From an uncultured Lachnospiraceae bacterium (GTDB taxonomy: Bacteria; Bacillota; Clostridia; Lachnospirales; Lachnospiraceae), in the NCBI GenBank assembly GCA_902802515.1, contig CADCMM010000034.1:1-49562 (forward strand): a DNA stretch of 49,562 bases, in the 5' to 3' direction. Shown one piece after another: positions 33,611 through 43,479 of the stretch. The first letter of the stretch is position 1. Every line of letters starts with the position of its first letter. The translations under genes and the position numbers were made by a program. The notes beneath the pieces were generated by a model. That model was not told the origin of the DNA. It worked only from the letters and a program-made list of their open reading frames with translations, and searched no databases.

Positions 33611-34600
33611 ATGTCAGGATTTCAGAATATTATCGGGCATGAGCAGTTGATTGAACATCTGCGGAATGCGCTTCAGATGAATAAAATTAGTCATGCGTAT
33701 CTGTTTCAGGGGGATTCCGGTTCCGGGAAGAGGACGGTGGCGGACGCGTTTGCCATGGCATTGCAGTGCGAGGAGGGCGGGAGTGAGCCCTGTGGAGGCT
33801 GTCACTCATGCAGACAGGCAGCCAGCCGTAATCATCCCGATATTATTTATGTTACCCATGAAAAACCCGGCAGCATTGGTGTGGATGAAATACGGGATCA
33901 GCTGGTAAGCGACATTCAGATCAAACCTTACAATGGAAAATATAAGGTATATATTGTGGCTGAGGCGGAAAAGATGACAGTGCAGGCGCAGAACGCGCTG
34001 CTTAAGACACTGGAAGAACCGCCGGCTTATGCGGTGATATTGCTGCTGACGACCAATGCTGAGTCTTTGCTGGAGACGATCCGATCCCGCTGTGTACTGT
34101 TGAATCTGCGTCCTGTCCCAGCTGGCAGGGTAAAACAGTATCTGATGGAAAACCTGGAGATCCCGGATTATCAGGCGGAGGTATGCGTGGCATTTGCCCA
34201 GGGAAATATCGGCAAAGCCCTGATGCTGGCTTCCTCGGACAATTTCCATGAGATAAAAACATCAGCGCTGCAGCTTCTTAGAAACGTAAAAGAAATGGAT
34301 ATCAATGAGATCGTCACGGCGGTACGGAGCATAGTGCAGTACAAGATCACCATCAACGATTATCTGGACATCCTGGCGGTGTGGTTTCGGGACGTGCTGT
34401 ATTTCAAGGCTACCCGGGACGCGGACGGCGTGGTATTCAAGGATCAGATGAAGAGCATCCGGGACAATGCCCGTACCAGCTCTTATGAAGGGATTGAATT
34501 GATCCTGCAGGCAATTCAGACGGCAAAGGCAAGGCTCGATGCCAATGTGAATTTTGAACTGACGATGGAATTACTTTTCCTTACCATGAAGGAAAATTGA
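33611..34600 (+). CDS. holB: DNA polymerase III delta-prime subunit
   Basis: A 329-residue AAA+ subunit of the clamp loader. Visible: IIGHEQLIEHL, P-loop GDSGSGKRT, a Cys-rich zinc site (CEEGG, PCGGCHSC), Walker-B-like segment KVYIVAEAEKM, and the sensor region NALLKTLEEPP and IRSRC. ATG 33611 has CGGGAGGTGA upstream. It precedes ricT by 25 bases in the conserved Firmicutes order. Confidence 0.94.
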   Translation: MSGFQNIIGHEQLIEHLRNALQMNKISHAYLFQGDSGSGKRTVADAFAMALQCEEGGSEPCGGCHSCRQAASRNHPDIIYVTHEKPGSIGVDEIRDQLVSDIQIKPYNGKYKVYIVAEAEKMTVQAQNALLKTLEEPPAYAVILLLTTNAESLLETIRSRCVLLNLRPVPAGRVKQYLMENLEIPDYQAEVCVAFAQGNIGKALMLASSDNFHEIKTSALQLLRNVKEMDINEIVTAVRSIVQYKITINDYLDILAVWFRDVLYFKATRDADGVVFKDQMKSIRDNARTSSYEGIELILQAIQTAKARLDANVNFELTMELLFLTMKEN

Positions 34601-34625
34601 AATAGATTATTTAGGAGACAAAAAA

Positions 34626-35507
34626 ATGGTTAAGATCGTAGGAGTCCGCTTTCGCAATGCGGGCAAAGTATACTATTTTGATCCGAAAGATTACAAAATA
34701 CGGGTGGGGGATCATGTGATCGTGGAGACTGCCCGGGGCGTAGAGTATGGGACGGTGACGGGAAAAGTCCAGGAGGTGCCGGAAGGCAAGGTAGTACAGC
34801 CCTTAAAGCCTGTGATCCGGGTGGCGAACGCGGAAGATGACGCTAAGGCAAAGAAAAACCGCGAAAAGGAAAAGGAAGCCATGCAGATCTGCAAGGAAAA
34901 GATCCGAAAACATGAGCTGGAAATGAAACTCATCGATGCAGAGTATACCTTTGATAACAATAAGGTGCTGTTCTATTTTACGGCGGACGGCAGAATTGAT
35001 TTCAGAGAACTGGTGAAAGATCTTGCGTCTGTATTCCGCACTCGGATCGAACTGCGCCAGATCGGCGTCAGAGATGAGACAAAGATTCTGGGAGGCATCG
35101 GAAGCTGCGGAAGGCCCCTGTGCTGCAGCACTTTTCTGTCAGAGTTTGCTCCGGTATCCATCCGTATGGCAAAGGAGCAGAATCTTTCCCTAAATCCTAC
35201 TAAAATTTCCGGTGTGTGCGGGCGACTGATGTGCTGCCTGAAAAATGAAGAAGAAACTTATGAATATTTAAACAGTAAACTCCCTGGGATCGGCGATACT
35301 GTGACCACAGCCACCGGTTTGAAGGGTGAAGTGGCCAGCGTCAATGTGCTGCGCCAGAAGGTGAAGATTCTGGTGGATGTGGATGACGAGAAGGAATTGC
35401 AGGAGTATGATGTAAGCGAACTGAAGTTCAAACCCCGCAAGAAGAAAGAAAAGAAAAAGGGGACGGACAAGGAACAAAAACAGCTGGACACCCTGGAGAT
35501 GGAATGA
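34626..35507 (+). CDS. ricT: PSP1-domain protein RicT (YaaT)
   Basis: A 293-residue cytoplasmic protein. The PSP1 domain starts VVGVRFRNAGK-like at residue 3 (KIVGVRFRNAGKVYYF). Conserved Cys groups CGRPLCCSTF and CGRLMCCL match those that hold an Fe-S cluster in the Bacillus RicAFT complex, which affects RNase Y and sporulation phosphorelay. The C terminus is Lys-rich. The gene overlaps trmN6 by four bases (ATGA). Confidence 0.92.
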   Translation: MVKIVGVRFRNAGKVYYFDPKDYKIRVGDHVIVETARGVEYGTVTGKVQEVPEGKVVQPLKPVIRVANAEDDAKAKKNREKEKEAMQICKEKIRKHELEMKLIDAEYTFDNNKVLFYFTADGRIDFRELVKDLASVFRTRIELRQIGVRDETKILGGIGSCGRPLCCSTFLSEFAPVSIRMAKEQNLSLNPTKISGVCGRLMCCLKNEEETYEYLNSKLPGIGDTVTTATGLKGEVASVNVLRQKVKILVDVDDEKELQEYDVSELKFKPRKKKEKKKGTDKEQKQLDTLEME

Positions 35508-36241
35508 TGGAAATTAAGCTACGGCCGGGAGAGCGCCTGGATGATCTGCAGCGCAGCGGATATAAAATCATACAGAATGAAAAGTTGTTTTGCTTTGGCA
35601 TGGACGCTGTTCTGCTGTCGGCGTTTGCTCAGGTAAAGGAGGGCGAACGTGTTCTGGATCTGGGTACAGGCACGGGGGTGATTCCTATTTTGCTGGAAGC
35701 GAGGAGCGCCGGAACATCTTTTACCGGGCTGGAAATCTGCAAAGAAAGCGCAGAAATGGCGATTCGCAGCGTGCAATATAACCGGCTGGAAGAAAAGATA
35801 TCGATCCTTCAGGGAGATATAAAGGAGGCCGACAGGATATTTCCAGCGGCTTCTTTTAACGTTGTGACCAGTAATCCGCCGTACATGACAGCCAACCACG
35901 GTCTGGTCAATCCGGATATTAACAAGGCGGCGGCCCGCCATGAGATCCTGTGTAACCTGGAGGATGTGGCGGCACAGGCAGCCAGAGCGCTTGTGCCTCA
36001 GGGCAGATTTTATATGGTACACCGCCCGTTCCGGATGGCGGAGATCATCCGTACCTTAAGCCGATACAAACTGGAACCAAAGCGCATCCGTTTGGTCTAC
36101 CCATTTGTGGATAAAGAGCCCAATATGATACTGATCGAGGCATTAAAGGGCGGCAGGCCAAGGGTCACCGTGGAGCCTGCGTTGATCGTGTACCGGGAAC
36201 CCGGGGTATATACAGATGAGGTGCGAAAGCTGTATGGATAA
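35504..36241 (+). CDS. trmN6: tRNA1(Val) (adenine37-N6)-methyltransferase-like protein
   Basis: A 245-residue SAM-dependent methyltransferase. Visible: DLGTGTGVIPI (SAM motif I), a GLEICKESAEMA acidic loop and NPPYM, the catalytic motif of N6-adenine methylation. The Bacillus equivalent is yabB. The start codon overlaps the ricT stop. Specificity for tRNA1(Val) is inferred from family and gene order. Confidence 0.88.
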   Translation: MMEIKLRPGERLDDLQRSGYKIIQNEKLFCFGMDAVLLSAFAQVKEGERVLDLGTGTGVIPILLEARSAGTSFTGLEICKESAEMAIRSVQYNRLEEKISILQGDIKEADRIFPAASFNVVTSNPPYMTANHGLVNPDINKAAARHEILCNLEDVAAQAARALVPQGRFYMVHRPFRMAEIIRTLSRYKLEPKRIRLVYPFVDKEPNMILIEALKGGRPRVTVEPALIVYREPGVYTDEVRKLYG

Positions 36242-36265
36242 CGAAAAGATATGAGAGGAAACAAC

Positions 36266-37108
36266 ATGCAGGGGAGATTATACCTTTGCGCTACGCCCAT
36301 TGGAAACTTGGAAGATATGACGTTTCGGGGGGTGCGCGTACTGCGGGAAGTGGATCTGATCGCGGCAGAGGACACCAGAAACAGCATTAAGCTGCTGAAT
36401 CATTTTGAGATAAAGACGCCCATGACCAGCTACCACGAGTATAATAAAATTGAGAAAGCCCGCTATCTGATCGCCAGGATGCAGGAGGGAAAAAATGTGG
36501 CGCTGATCACGGACGCCGGAACGCCGGGGATTTCCGATCCGGGAGAAGATTTGGTGCGGCTGGCCTATGAAGCCGGCATCGAGGTGACTTCCCTGCCGGG
36601 AGCCTGCGCCTGCGTAACGGCGCTGACGCTGTCAGGACTGCCCACCAGACGTTTTTGTTTTGAGGCATTTCTTCCAGCGGATAAAAAAGAACGACAGGAG
36701 ATATTGGAGGAACTGAAAACAGAGACCCGAACGATCATTCTTTATGAAGCGCCCCACCGCCTGATAAAAACCCTGAAGGATCTGCTGATCGCACTGGGGG
36801 ATCGAAGAATCACCCTCTGCCGGGAACTGACAAAACGCCATGAGACGGCTTTTGCCACCACACTGCAGGGGGCATTGGAGTTCTATGAGACCCAGGAGCC
36901 GAAAGGCGAATGCGTTATTGTCATGGAAGGGCGAAGCAGGAAACAGATGCAGGAGGAAAAGCAGCAGGTCTGGGCACAGATGGAGTTGTCTGAGCACATG
37001 CAGCTGTATCTGGAGCAGGGAATGGATCAGAAAGAGGCCATGAAGGCGGTGGCGAAAGATCGGGGAATCGGGAAGAGGGATATTTACCGGATGTTGCTGA
37101 AAAGATAA
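36266..37108 (+). CDS. rsmI: 16S rRNA (cytidine1402-2'-O)-methyltransferase
   Basis: A 280-residue enzyme that methylates the ribose of C1402 in the 16S rRNA decoding centre. Motifs: [36 protein letters not shown] and [11 protein letters not shown] 36266 follows GAGAGGA with a good spacing; the ATG at 36251 touches that site. It ends the housekeeping block; the polysaccharide locus begins just after. Confidence 0.95.
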   Translation: MQGRLYLCATPIGNLEDMTFRGVRVLREVDLIAAEDTRNSIKLLNHFEIKTPMTSYHEYNKIEKARYLIARMQEGKNVALITDAGTPGISDPGEDLVRLAYEAGIEVTSLPGACACVTALTLSGLPTRRFCFEAFLPADKKERQEILEELKTETRTIILYEAPHRLIKTLKDLLIALGDRRITLCRELTKRHETAFATTLQGALEFYETQEPKGECVIVMEGRSRKQMQEEKQQVWAQMELSEHMQLYLEQGMDQKEAMKAVAKDRGIGKRDIYRMLLKR

Positions 37109-37167
37109 CTATAACGGGAATAAATATGCCTGCAAAAAAAAGAATGACAGGCAATGGAGGGAATCGT

Positions 37168-38352
37168 ATGAAAATTGCAGTAGCCGGAACGGGATATGTC
37201 GGGTTGTCAAATGCGATTTTGTTGTCACAACATAATGAGGTGACAGCAGTAGACGTCATACCGGAAAAAGTGGAAATGATCAATTCTGGAAAATCACCCA
37301 TTGTGGATAAAGAAATTGAGGAATATCTGTCAGAGAAGAAATTGAATCTGACAGCGACTTTGGATGGAGAGGCAGCATATAAAGAAGCGGAATTTGTCAT
37401 TATATCCACTCCTACCAACTATGATCCGAAGAAGAATTATTTTGACACTTCGTCTGTAGAAGCAGTGATCAAATTGGTGAAAAAGGTTAATCCGGAGGCG
37501 GTTATGGTAATAAAATCAACTGTCCCGGTGGGATATACAAACTCAGTAAGGGAAAAGTTTCAGACGGATCGCATAATGTTTTCCCCGGAATTTCTGAGGG
37601 AAGGCCGGGCTTTGTACGATAATCTGTACCCATCCAGAATCATTGTCGGCGCGCCTGAAGATAATGAATTTTTGAGAGAAAAAGCGCATATATTCGCAGG
37701 ATTGCTCAAAGAGGGGGCGATCAAAGAAGACATTCCGATCCTTTTTACGAATCCGACAGAAGCGGAGGCAGTGAAACTGTTTGCCAATACCTATCTGGCT
37801 ATGAGAGTAGCATTTTTCAATGAACTGGACACCTATGCGGAGGTCCGGGGACTGAACGCAAAAGAGATTATTGAAGGAATTGGTCTGGATCCGAGAATCG
37901 GAAGCCACTATAATAATCCGTCTTTTGGGTACGGAGGATATTGTCTCCCGAAAGATACGAAGCAGCTGCTGGCGAATTACAGCGACGTGCCAAACAATAT
38001 CATGGGAGCGATCGTGGAGGCAAACCGCACCAGAAAAGATTTTATCGCGGAACGTATTTTGGAGCGGAATCCCAGAATTGTCGGTATTTATCGCCTCACC
38101 ATGAAGGCCAATTCTGACAATTTCCGCCAGTCCTCCATACAGGGAGTGATGAAGCGCATCAAAGCGCATGGCGTGGAAGTGGTGGTGTATGAGCCGACGC
38201 TGAAAGAAGACCAATTCTTCCGGTCAAAGGTGATCCGTGATCTGGAAGAATTCAAACAGATGTGTGATGTGATCGTTGCTAACCGTTATCAGGAAGAAAT
38301 TGCTGATGTTTTAGACAAAGTATATACAAGAGACTTATACTTTCGAGATTAG
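37168..38352 (+). CDS. ugd: UDP-glucose 6-dehydrogenase
   Basis: Oxidises UDP-glucose to UDP-glucuronate for surface polysaccharide. The product is 394 residues from ATG 37168, which follows TGGAGGG; the earlier ATG at 37126 is not needed. Motifs: NAD site [36 protein letters not shown] and the catalytic Cys in [12 protein letters not shown]. It is the first gene of the polysaccharide locus. A small hairpin GCCTG/CAGGC lies just upstream at 37129-37151. Confidence 0.95.
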   Translation: MKIAVAGTGYVGLSNAILLSQHNEVTAVDVIPEKVEMINSGKSPIVDKEIEEYLSEKKLNLTATLDGEAAYKEAEFVIISTPTNYDPKKNYFDTSSVEAVIKLVKKVNPEAVMVIKSTVPVGYTNSVREKFQTDRIMFSPEFLREGRALYDNLYPSRIIVGAPEDNEFLREKAHIFAGLLKEGAIKEDIPILFTNPTEAEAVKLFANTYLAMRVAFFNELDTYAEVRGLNAKEIIEGIGLDPRIGSHYNNPSFGYGGYCLPKDTKQLLANYSDVPNNIMGAIVEANRTRKDFIAERILERNPRIVGIYRLTMKANSDNFRQSSIQGVMKRIKAHGVEVVVYEPTLKEDQFFRSKVIRDLEEFKQMCDVIVANRYQEEIADVLDKVYTRDLYFRD

Positions 38353-38367
38353 AAGCAGCTGCAAATC

Positions 38368-38396
38368 TTGAAAATGCACATGGAGTGTGCTAGAAT
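38368..38396 (+). promoter_or_regulatory. Candidate promoter before the DUF6273 gene
   Basis: TTGAAA (38368-38373) and TAGAAT (38391-38396) are 17 bases apart. The promoter lies between the inverted arms AGCTGCAA (38357-38364) and TTGCAGCT (38411-38418), so a terminator of ugd and a new promoter may be combined. Confidence 0.6.
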
Positions 38397-38476
38397 GTAT
38401 AGCCGAAAAATTGCAGCTTTCTAAAAAGGGGTCAGACAGCTGCCGAGAACAGGAAGAGGAAAGGATAAAGAAACGT

Positions 38477-39643
38477 ATGGCAGATACAAAAAATTCAGCC
38501 AAAGCGCCGATATACGAATCGCAGGAATCTTTGTATGAGAAAGCTGTAAAGAAAATGAATGCGGACAAGCTGATCGTACAGTATGCGTTCAAAATCGATA
38601 ATTACCTAAAAGCCGCTGCCATGTTTGACGAAGTGGGCGACTATCTGGATGCGCCTGAGAAAGCGGAACTTTGCCGTGAACTGGCCAGAAAGGCCGAAAT
38701 AGAAGAGAAGAACAGCAGATACAGGAAAGCCCAGGAGAAGAAAAGCAATTGTGAAAATGTAAAAGATTATGAAAAACTTGCGGAGGAATTTGCCCAGCTT
38801 GGAGACTATAAAGATGCGGTAAAAGAGCAGGCTGAGTGTGAAAACGCAATAAAGCGCATCTATAAAAAGAGGAAACTGCGCCGCTTTTTTTCGTTAGCCG
38901 TGGTTGTTACAATTGTGGTTTTGGTATTTGTCGGAAGGCGTGTTGGGTTTTTCCATTATCTTAAGGGAATAGGCTATGGACTGACCGGCAAGTATGATGC
39001 TGCGCAGCAGATTTTTGAGGAACTGGGCAGCTTTCTGGACAGTGAGAAGAAAGCAGAGAGTTACGCGGTAAAGGCTCTGATACAAAGAGAAGAAGAAGAA
39101 AATAGTGCATTGAAGAAGGCAAAACCAAAAGATGAAATTTCTTTTGGAACACATACCTGGAAAGTGTTAAGCCGGGATGGAGATCTGATCTATATGATTG
39201 CTACACAGGTTTCGGCCGGCAGCGAATTTTACCAGGTTCCATTTCATGATAAACAGGAAAACGTGACATGGGAAGGATCTTCTCTGCGGGAATGGTTAAA
39301 TTCAGAGGTGCTGGAGAACAGTTTCTCTGAAAAGGAGCGAGCCAGTCTGGTGCTGATGGATACAGAAGCTTCGGATAATTCGGTGTACGGCATTTCCGGT
39401 GGTATGTCTACGAGGGACTATTTGCGTATTCTGAGCGTGGAAGAAGCGGAACAGTACATGGATATACTGAAATCCCTTGGACTGGATTATTGGCTGCGGA
39501 CACCGGGGAACTGTGATGGAACAGAGGCGTATATTTCCGCCGGACATGTGATCATGGACTATGGATACCCGGCAACATCAGAAAAGTTGTCTGTGCGTCC
39601 GGTGATCACAGTGGATTGGACACGCTTGGACGAGGAGGAATAA
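38477..39643 (+). CDS. Membrane protein with helical repeats and a DUF6273 domain
   Basis: A protein of about 388 residues from ATG 38477, with GAGGAAAGG upstream. Residues 25-130 are charged helical repeats of the form FDEVGDYLDAPEKAE and FAQLGDYKDAVKEQ, like TPR units. One membrane segment follows at about 142-158 (SLAVVVTIVVLVFVG), then a third repeat (FEELGSFLDSEKKAE). The C-terminal part (WEGSSLREWLNSEVLENSF, WLRTPGN, SVRPVI) is a DUF6273 domain. Function unknown; its place between ugd and the export permease suggests a role in polymer assembly or sensing. Confidence 0.75.
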   Translation: MADTKNSAKAPIYESQESLYEKAVKKMNADKLIVQYAFKIDNYLKAAAMFDEVGDYLDAPEKAELCRELARKAEIEEKNSRYRKAQEKKSNCENVKDYEKLAEEFAQLGDYKDAVKEQAECENAIKRIYKKRKLRRFFSLAVVVTIVVLVFVGRRVGFFHYLKGIGYGLTGKYDAAQQIFEELGSFLDSEKKAESYAVKALIQREEEENSALKKAKPKDEISFGTHTWKVLSRDGDLIYMIATQVSAGSEFYQVPFHDKQENVTWEGSSLREWLNSEVLENSFSEKERASLVLMDTEASDNSVYGISGGMSTRDYLRILSVEEAEQYMDILKSLGLDYWLRTPGNCDGTEAYISAGHVIMDYGYPATSEKLSVRPVITVDWTRLDEEE

Positions 39644-39644
39644 A

Positions 39645-40433
39645 ATGAATACATTTCGGTATCGCATCAGAACCTTTTTTCAGTACAAAGATTTGATCAA
39701 GGAACTGGTAAGCAGGGATATTAAGCTGAAATATCGGAGGAGTTTTCTGGGGTATATCTGGAGTGTCTTAAATCCGCTGCTCATCATGATCGTCATGACT
39801 GTGGTGTTTTCTGCTATGTTCAAACGAAACATTGAAAATTATCCGGTATATTTATTGATCGGGCGTATGACCTACGATTTTCTCACCACCAGCACCAACG
39901 GAGCGATGCGCTCCGTGACAGGAAATGCTGCATTGTTGAAAAAGACTTATATTCCCAAATATATTTTTACATTATCTAAGGTAACAAGCTGTATGGTAGA
40001 TTTTGTTTTCTCCCTGGGGGCATTGTTTATTGTAATGATTGCTACGAGAGCCAGCTTCCATCCTCATATGCTTCTGTTGCCCGTGATCATCCTGCAGCTC
40101 TACATTTTCTGCTGTGGCCTGGGTTTTCTGCTGGCGGAGTTGAACGTATTTTTTCGGGACATTCAGTACATCTACCGTGCTATCACAACAGCCTGGATGT
40201 ATCTGACTCCTATTTTCTACCCGATGGAACAACTTCCTGCGGATCTGCAGACCTTGATCAAGGTCTTTAATCCTATGTATTATTATGTTGCTCAGTTTCG
40301 TGATGTAACACTGAACGGACAGATGCCTGGACCGCGTATATTCTGGGGAGGCTGGATCATTGCTTTTCTGATGCTGTTTATTGGCGTCGGGATATTCCAG
40401 AAGCATAAAGATAAGTTTATTTTGTATATTTAA
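39645..40433 (+). CDS. ABC-2 type polysaccharide export permease (Wzm/TagG type)
   Basis: A 262-residue membrane protein with six hydrophobic segments. The N terminus (LVSRDIKLKYRRSFLGYIW and SVLNPLL) and the late PIFYPMEQLP motif are typical of the permease of O-antigen and teichoic-acid exporters. It starts two bases after the DUF6273 gene and is followed by its ATPase. Substrate is inferred to be the undecaprenyl-linked polymer made by this locus. Confidence 0.93.
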   Translation: MNTFRYRIRTFFQYKDLIKELVSRDIKLKYRRSFLGYIWSVLNPLLIMIVMTVVFSAMFKRNIENYPVYLLIGRMTYDFLTTSTNGAMRSVTGNAALLKKTYIPKYIFTLSKVTSCMVDFVFSLGALFIVMIATRASFHPHMLLLPVIILQLYIFCCGLGFLLAELNVFFRDIQYIYRAITTAWMYLTPIFYPMEQLPADLQTLIKVFNPMYYYVAQFRDVTLNGQMPGPRIFWGGWIIAFLMLFIGVGIFQKHKDKFILYI

Positions 40434-40453
40434 GGATCGCTGGGAGGAGAATC

Positions 40454-42391
40454 ATGGCGAAAAATATCATCGATGTGGATCACGTTTCCATACGATTCAA
40501 TTTGGCAAATCAAAAAGTGAACAATCTGAAAGAATACGCAATCAAAATGGCAAAGCGCGAATTGATGTTTCAGGAGTTTTTTGCATTGAAGGACGTAAAC
40601 CTTCATGTAAAACCGGGAGAATCCTGGGGATTGATCGGGACGAACGGATCCGGCAAGTCAACGCTGTTAAAGACGATAACGGGTATTTTAAAGCCTTACG
40701 AGGGAACGGTGAAAGTAAGGGGAAATATTGCCCCTATGATTGAACTGGGAGCCGGTTTTGACATGGAACTTACTGCAAGAGAAAATATTTTTCTAAACGG
40801 AGCGGTTCTGGGTCATTCTGAGGAATTTATGCAGGAGCATTTTGATGATATTGTAGAGTTTGCAGGTTTGGGAAATTTCCTGGATTCGCCTATCAAGAAT
40901 TATTCATCCGGTATGAAGGCCAGATTGGGGTTCGCAGTTGCTACCATGGTGGATCCGGAGGTCCTGATCGTGGATGAGGTGTTATCGGTAGGAGACTATC
41001 AGTTTCGGAAAAAGTGCAATGAGCGTATGGAGGAGATGCTTTCCGGAGGCACTACGCTTCTGTATGTGTCCCACAACATTGATTCTGTCAAGGCATTATG
41101 TACCCATGCACTCTGGCTGGATCATGGCGATGTGATCATGTCCGGATCTGCTCAGGAAGTCTGTGATGCTTACAGTACACGTCAGGAGCAGATGTACAAG
41201 GTAGAACGGAAAGAAAAAGAAGTGAAAAAGGCCCGGAAGACGGGTAACAAGTACGATTATCTAGTGGTGGGAGCCGGGCTTTACGGGGCGGTTTTTGCTC
41301 ATGAGGCGTATCAGGCAGGAAAGCGATGCCTGGTAATCGACAAGAGAGATCATATCGGAGGAAATGTATACACGGAAAAAACCAGCAACATTAATGTTCA
41401 CAAGTATGGGGCACATATTTTTCACACAAACAAAAAACCCATCTGGGATTATGTAAACAGGTTCTCACAGTTCAACAATTATGTCAATACGCCGGTGGCA
41501 GTGTATAAAGACGAATTGTACAATCTGCCGTTCAATATGAATACTTTCAGCCGGCTTTGGGGTGTTAAAACCCCCCGGGAAGCGAAGGATAAAATCGCTG
41601 AACAGATTAAGCAGCTAAATATTGGAGAACCGAAGAACCTGGAAGAGCAGGCACTGTCCCTGGTGGGAACAGATGTGTATGAGAAGCTGATCAAGGGATA
41701 CACAGAAAAACAGTGGGGAAGGGACTGTAAAGAGTTGCCTTCGTTTATCATTAAGCGGCTTCCGCTTCGGTTTACCTATGATAATAATTATTTTAATGAC
41801 CGCTATCAGGGTATCCCCGAAGACGGATATACAAATATTGTGCTGAAACTCCTGGAGGGAATTGATGTCAAACTGGATACGGACTATGAGGCTTATGTGA
41901 AGGAGCATCCGGATACCTTTGAAAAGGTGATCTATACCGGTCCTATCGATGAATATTTTGGGTATTCACTGGGACATCTGGAGTACCGCACTGTGCGTTT
42001 CGAGACAGAAGAACTGGATGTGGAAAACTTCCAGGGAAATGCGGTGGTAAATTACACGGAGCGGGAAGTGCCTTATACCAGAATTATCGAGCATAAACAC
42101 TTTGAATTTGGACAGCAGCCTACAACTATTATTTCCAGAGAGTATTCGGAGGAATGGAAGCCGGGTATGGAACCCTACTATCCTGTGAATGATGAAAAGA
42201 ATGGCGCCTTGCTGGCGAAGTACAGGGAACTGGCAGACAAGGAAGAAAACGTTATATTTGGCGGCCGATTGGGCAATTATAAGTACTATAACATGGATCA
42301 AGTGATTGAGGAAGCGCTTTTACTGGCACAAAAAGAACTGAAGAGGAAGATCGTAGACCTTGGGATGGACGAGAATGTTGGGGAAGTGTAA
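40454..42391 (+). CDS. Fusion of polysaccharide-export ATPase (Wzt/TagH type) with UDP-galactopyranose mutase (Glf)
   Basis: A continuous 645-residue frame with two complete domains. Residues 1-245: export ATPase with Walker A GTNGSGKST, the signature YSSGMKARLGF, Walker B VLIVDEVLSVGD and switch His in YVSHNI. Residues 246-265 are a charged linker (KVERKEKEVKKARKT). From about 267: Glf, with FAD motif VVGAGLYGAVFA, HIGGNVYTE, HKYGAHIFHT, YTEKQWG, VPYTRIIEHKHF and the final GRLGNYKYYNMDQ. Glf converts UDP-galactopyranose to UDP-galactofuranose. Long Wzt proteins carry a carbohydrate-binding domain at the place where Glf sits here. No stop or frameshift separates the parts. GGGAGGAG precedes ATG 40454. 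Confidence 0.93.
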   Translation: MAKNIIDVDHVSIRFNLANQKVNNLKEYAIKMAKRELMFQEFFALKDVNLHVKPGESWGLIGTNGSGKSTLLKTITGILKPYEGTVKVRGNIAPMIELGAGFDMELTARENIFLNGAVLGHSEEFMQEHFDDIVEFAGLGNFLDSPIKNYSSGMKARLGFAVATMVDPEVLIVDEVLSVGDYQFRKKCNERMEEMLSGGTTLLYVSHNIDSVKALCTHALWLDHGDVIMSGSAQEVCDAYSTRQEQMYKVERKEKEVKKARKTGNKYDYLVVGAGLYGAVFAHEAYQAGKRCLVIDKRDHIGGNVYTEKTSNINVHKYGAHIFHTNKKPIWDYVNRFSQFNNYVNTPVAVYKDELYNLPFNMNTFSRLWGVKTPREAKDKIAEQIKQLNIGEPKNLEEQALSLVGTDVYEKLIKGYTEKQWGRDCKELPSFIIKRLPLRFTYDNNYFNDRYQGIPEDGYTNIVLKLLEGIDVKLDTDYEAYVKEHPDTFEKVIYTGPIDEYFGYSLGHLEYRTVRFETEELDVENFQGNAVVNYTEREVPYTRIIEHKHFEFGQQPTTIISREYSEEWKPGMEPYYPVNDEKNGALLAKYRELADKEENVIFGGRLGNYKYYNMDQVIEEALLLAQKELKRKIVDLGMDENVGEV

Positions 42392-42403
42392 AGGGTTTTG
42401 AGG

Positions 42404-43405
42404 ATGGAGGGAAAGAATCGAATTGCAATTTGGGATAACCTTAGATTTATTTTGATTTTTTTGGTAGTTTTGGGACATTTTGCGGATTATTACACGAAGC
42501 AATCAGTGAATATGAGGATCCTGTTTTTGTTCATTTATGCCTTTCATATGCCGACATTCATCTTTGTAAGTGGATTGTTCAGCAAAAGAGCTGTTGCGCA
42601 AAAGGATTACCGAAAAGTGTTCGAATATTTTGTCTTATATTTATTTACTAAAATTTTTCTCTTTTGTATGAGAATGATCGGAACAGGATCAATCGGAAGT
42701 TTTTCATTATTTGCAGAAGGGGGTGTGCCGTGGTTTGCGTTTGCCCTTGCGGTTTTTTTGTTGATAACTATGGCATTGCAAAAGCTGGATAAGAGATACC
42801 TGTTTCTTTTTTCGGTTACTTTGGCTTGCTTTGCAGGATATGACAATAATATAAATGCGAGACTGGCATTATCAAGAATTATTGTTTTTTATCCTTTTTT
42901 TCTCGCAGGATATTATATGGACGCTAATAAATTACTATGTTATTTCAAGCAAAAGAAAATGATGGTAGTTTCTGTTTTGGCTTTAATTGGAATCGTGATT
43001 GTGAGTAATTGTTGTATTAATAGGATTTACTGGATACGGCCATTGCTTACTGGACAAAATCCATTTGAAAGCTTGGGAGACTATTACAAATGGGGAATCC
43101 TGTTAAGAGCGGGATGCTACCTGATGAGTTTCCTTTTAATCTTTATAACTATATCTTTAACACCTCAGAAAAGCGGGGTGATTAGCAGGTGGGGACAGCG
43201 AAGCTTGCAAGTTTATGTATTACATTATGGATTTGTCTATCTTTTTTTTGGTATATTGGATGGAGAAAAATGGGTGAATAAAATTTTTGGCGGTAGGCAT
43301 ATATGGATTGTTTTTGTTTCATTGTTCGTGACAATAGTATTTTCTCAGAAGTTTTGGTGGAAATTATTAGAACCATTCATCAAGCCCAAATGGAATGAGA
43401 ATTAA
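42404..43405 (+). CDS. Membrane acyltransferase, family 3 (OafA-like core)
   Basis: A protein of about 333 residues from ATG 42404 (an in-frame TTG is at 42398). About ten hydrophobic segments. The start (IAIWDNLRFILIFLVVLGHF) and AFHMPTFIFVSG are diagnostic of acyltransferase 3, which adds acetyl or other acyl groups to surface glycans. Base composition is clearly more A+T-rich than in the preceding genes, suggesting acquisition from elsewhere. A scar resembling the glf end lies 45 bases downstream. Confidence 0.85.
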   Translation: MEGKNRIAIWDNLRFILIFLVVLGHFADYYTKQSVNMRILFLFIYAFHMPTFIFVSGLFSKRAVAQKDYRKVFEYFVLYLFTKIFLFCMRMIGTGSIGSFSLFAEGGVPWFAFALAVFLLITMALQKLDKRYLFLFSVTLACFAGYDNNINARLALSRIIVFYPFFLAGYYMDANKLLCYFKQKKMMVVSVLALIGIVIVSNCCINRIYWIRPLLTGQNPFESLGDYYKWGILLRAGCYLMSFLLIFITISLTPQKSGVISRWGQRSLQVYVLHYGFVYLFFGILDGEKWVNKIFGGRHIWIVFVSLFVTIVFSQKFWWKLLEPFIKPKWNEN

Positions 43406-43449
43406 AAGATTCGGGTAAGGGAAAAGATTGAAAATCAGGAAGTATTTAT

Positions 43450-43479
43450 ATGGTTGGTGAAAATGTTGGAGAAGTGTAG
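43450..43479 (+). pseudogene. Remnant resembling the 3' end of glf
   Basis: The bases encode MVGENVGEV followed by TAG. The fusion gene ends GMDENVGEV then TAA. Over the last 21 bases (GAG/GAA AAT GTT GGG/GGA GAA GTG TAA/TAG) the differences are silent. Upstream of this the similarity is lost. This fits a left-over end of another glf copy after cassette exchange; a chance match cannot be ruled out because it is short. Confidence 0.5.

Noticed and set aside
40454..42391. Frameshift or assembly artefact behind the ATPase-Glf fusion
   Set aside because: The frame is continuous, both domains are complete, and a plausible charged linker joins them; a join by sequence error would have had to remove a stop codon and keep the frame.
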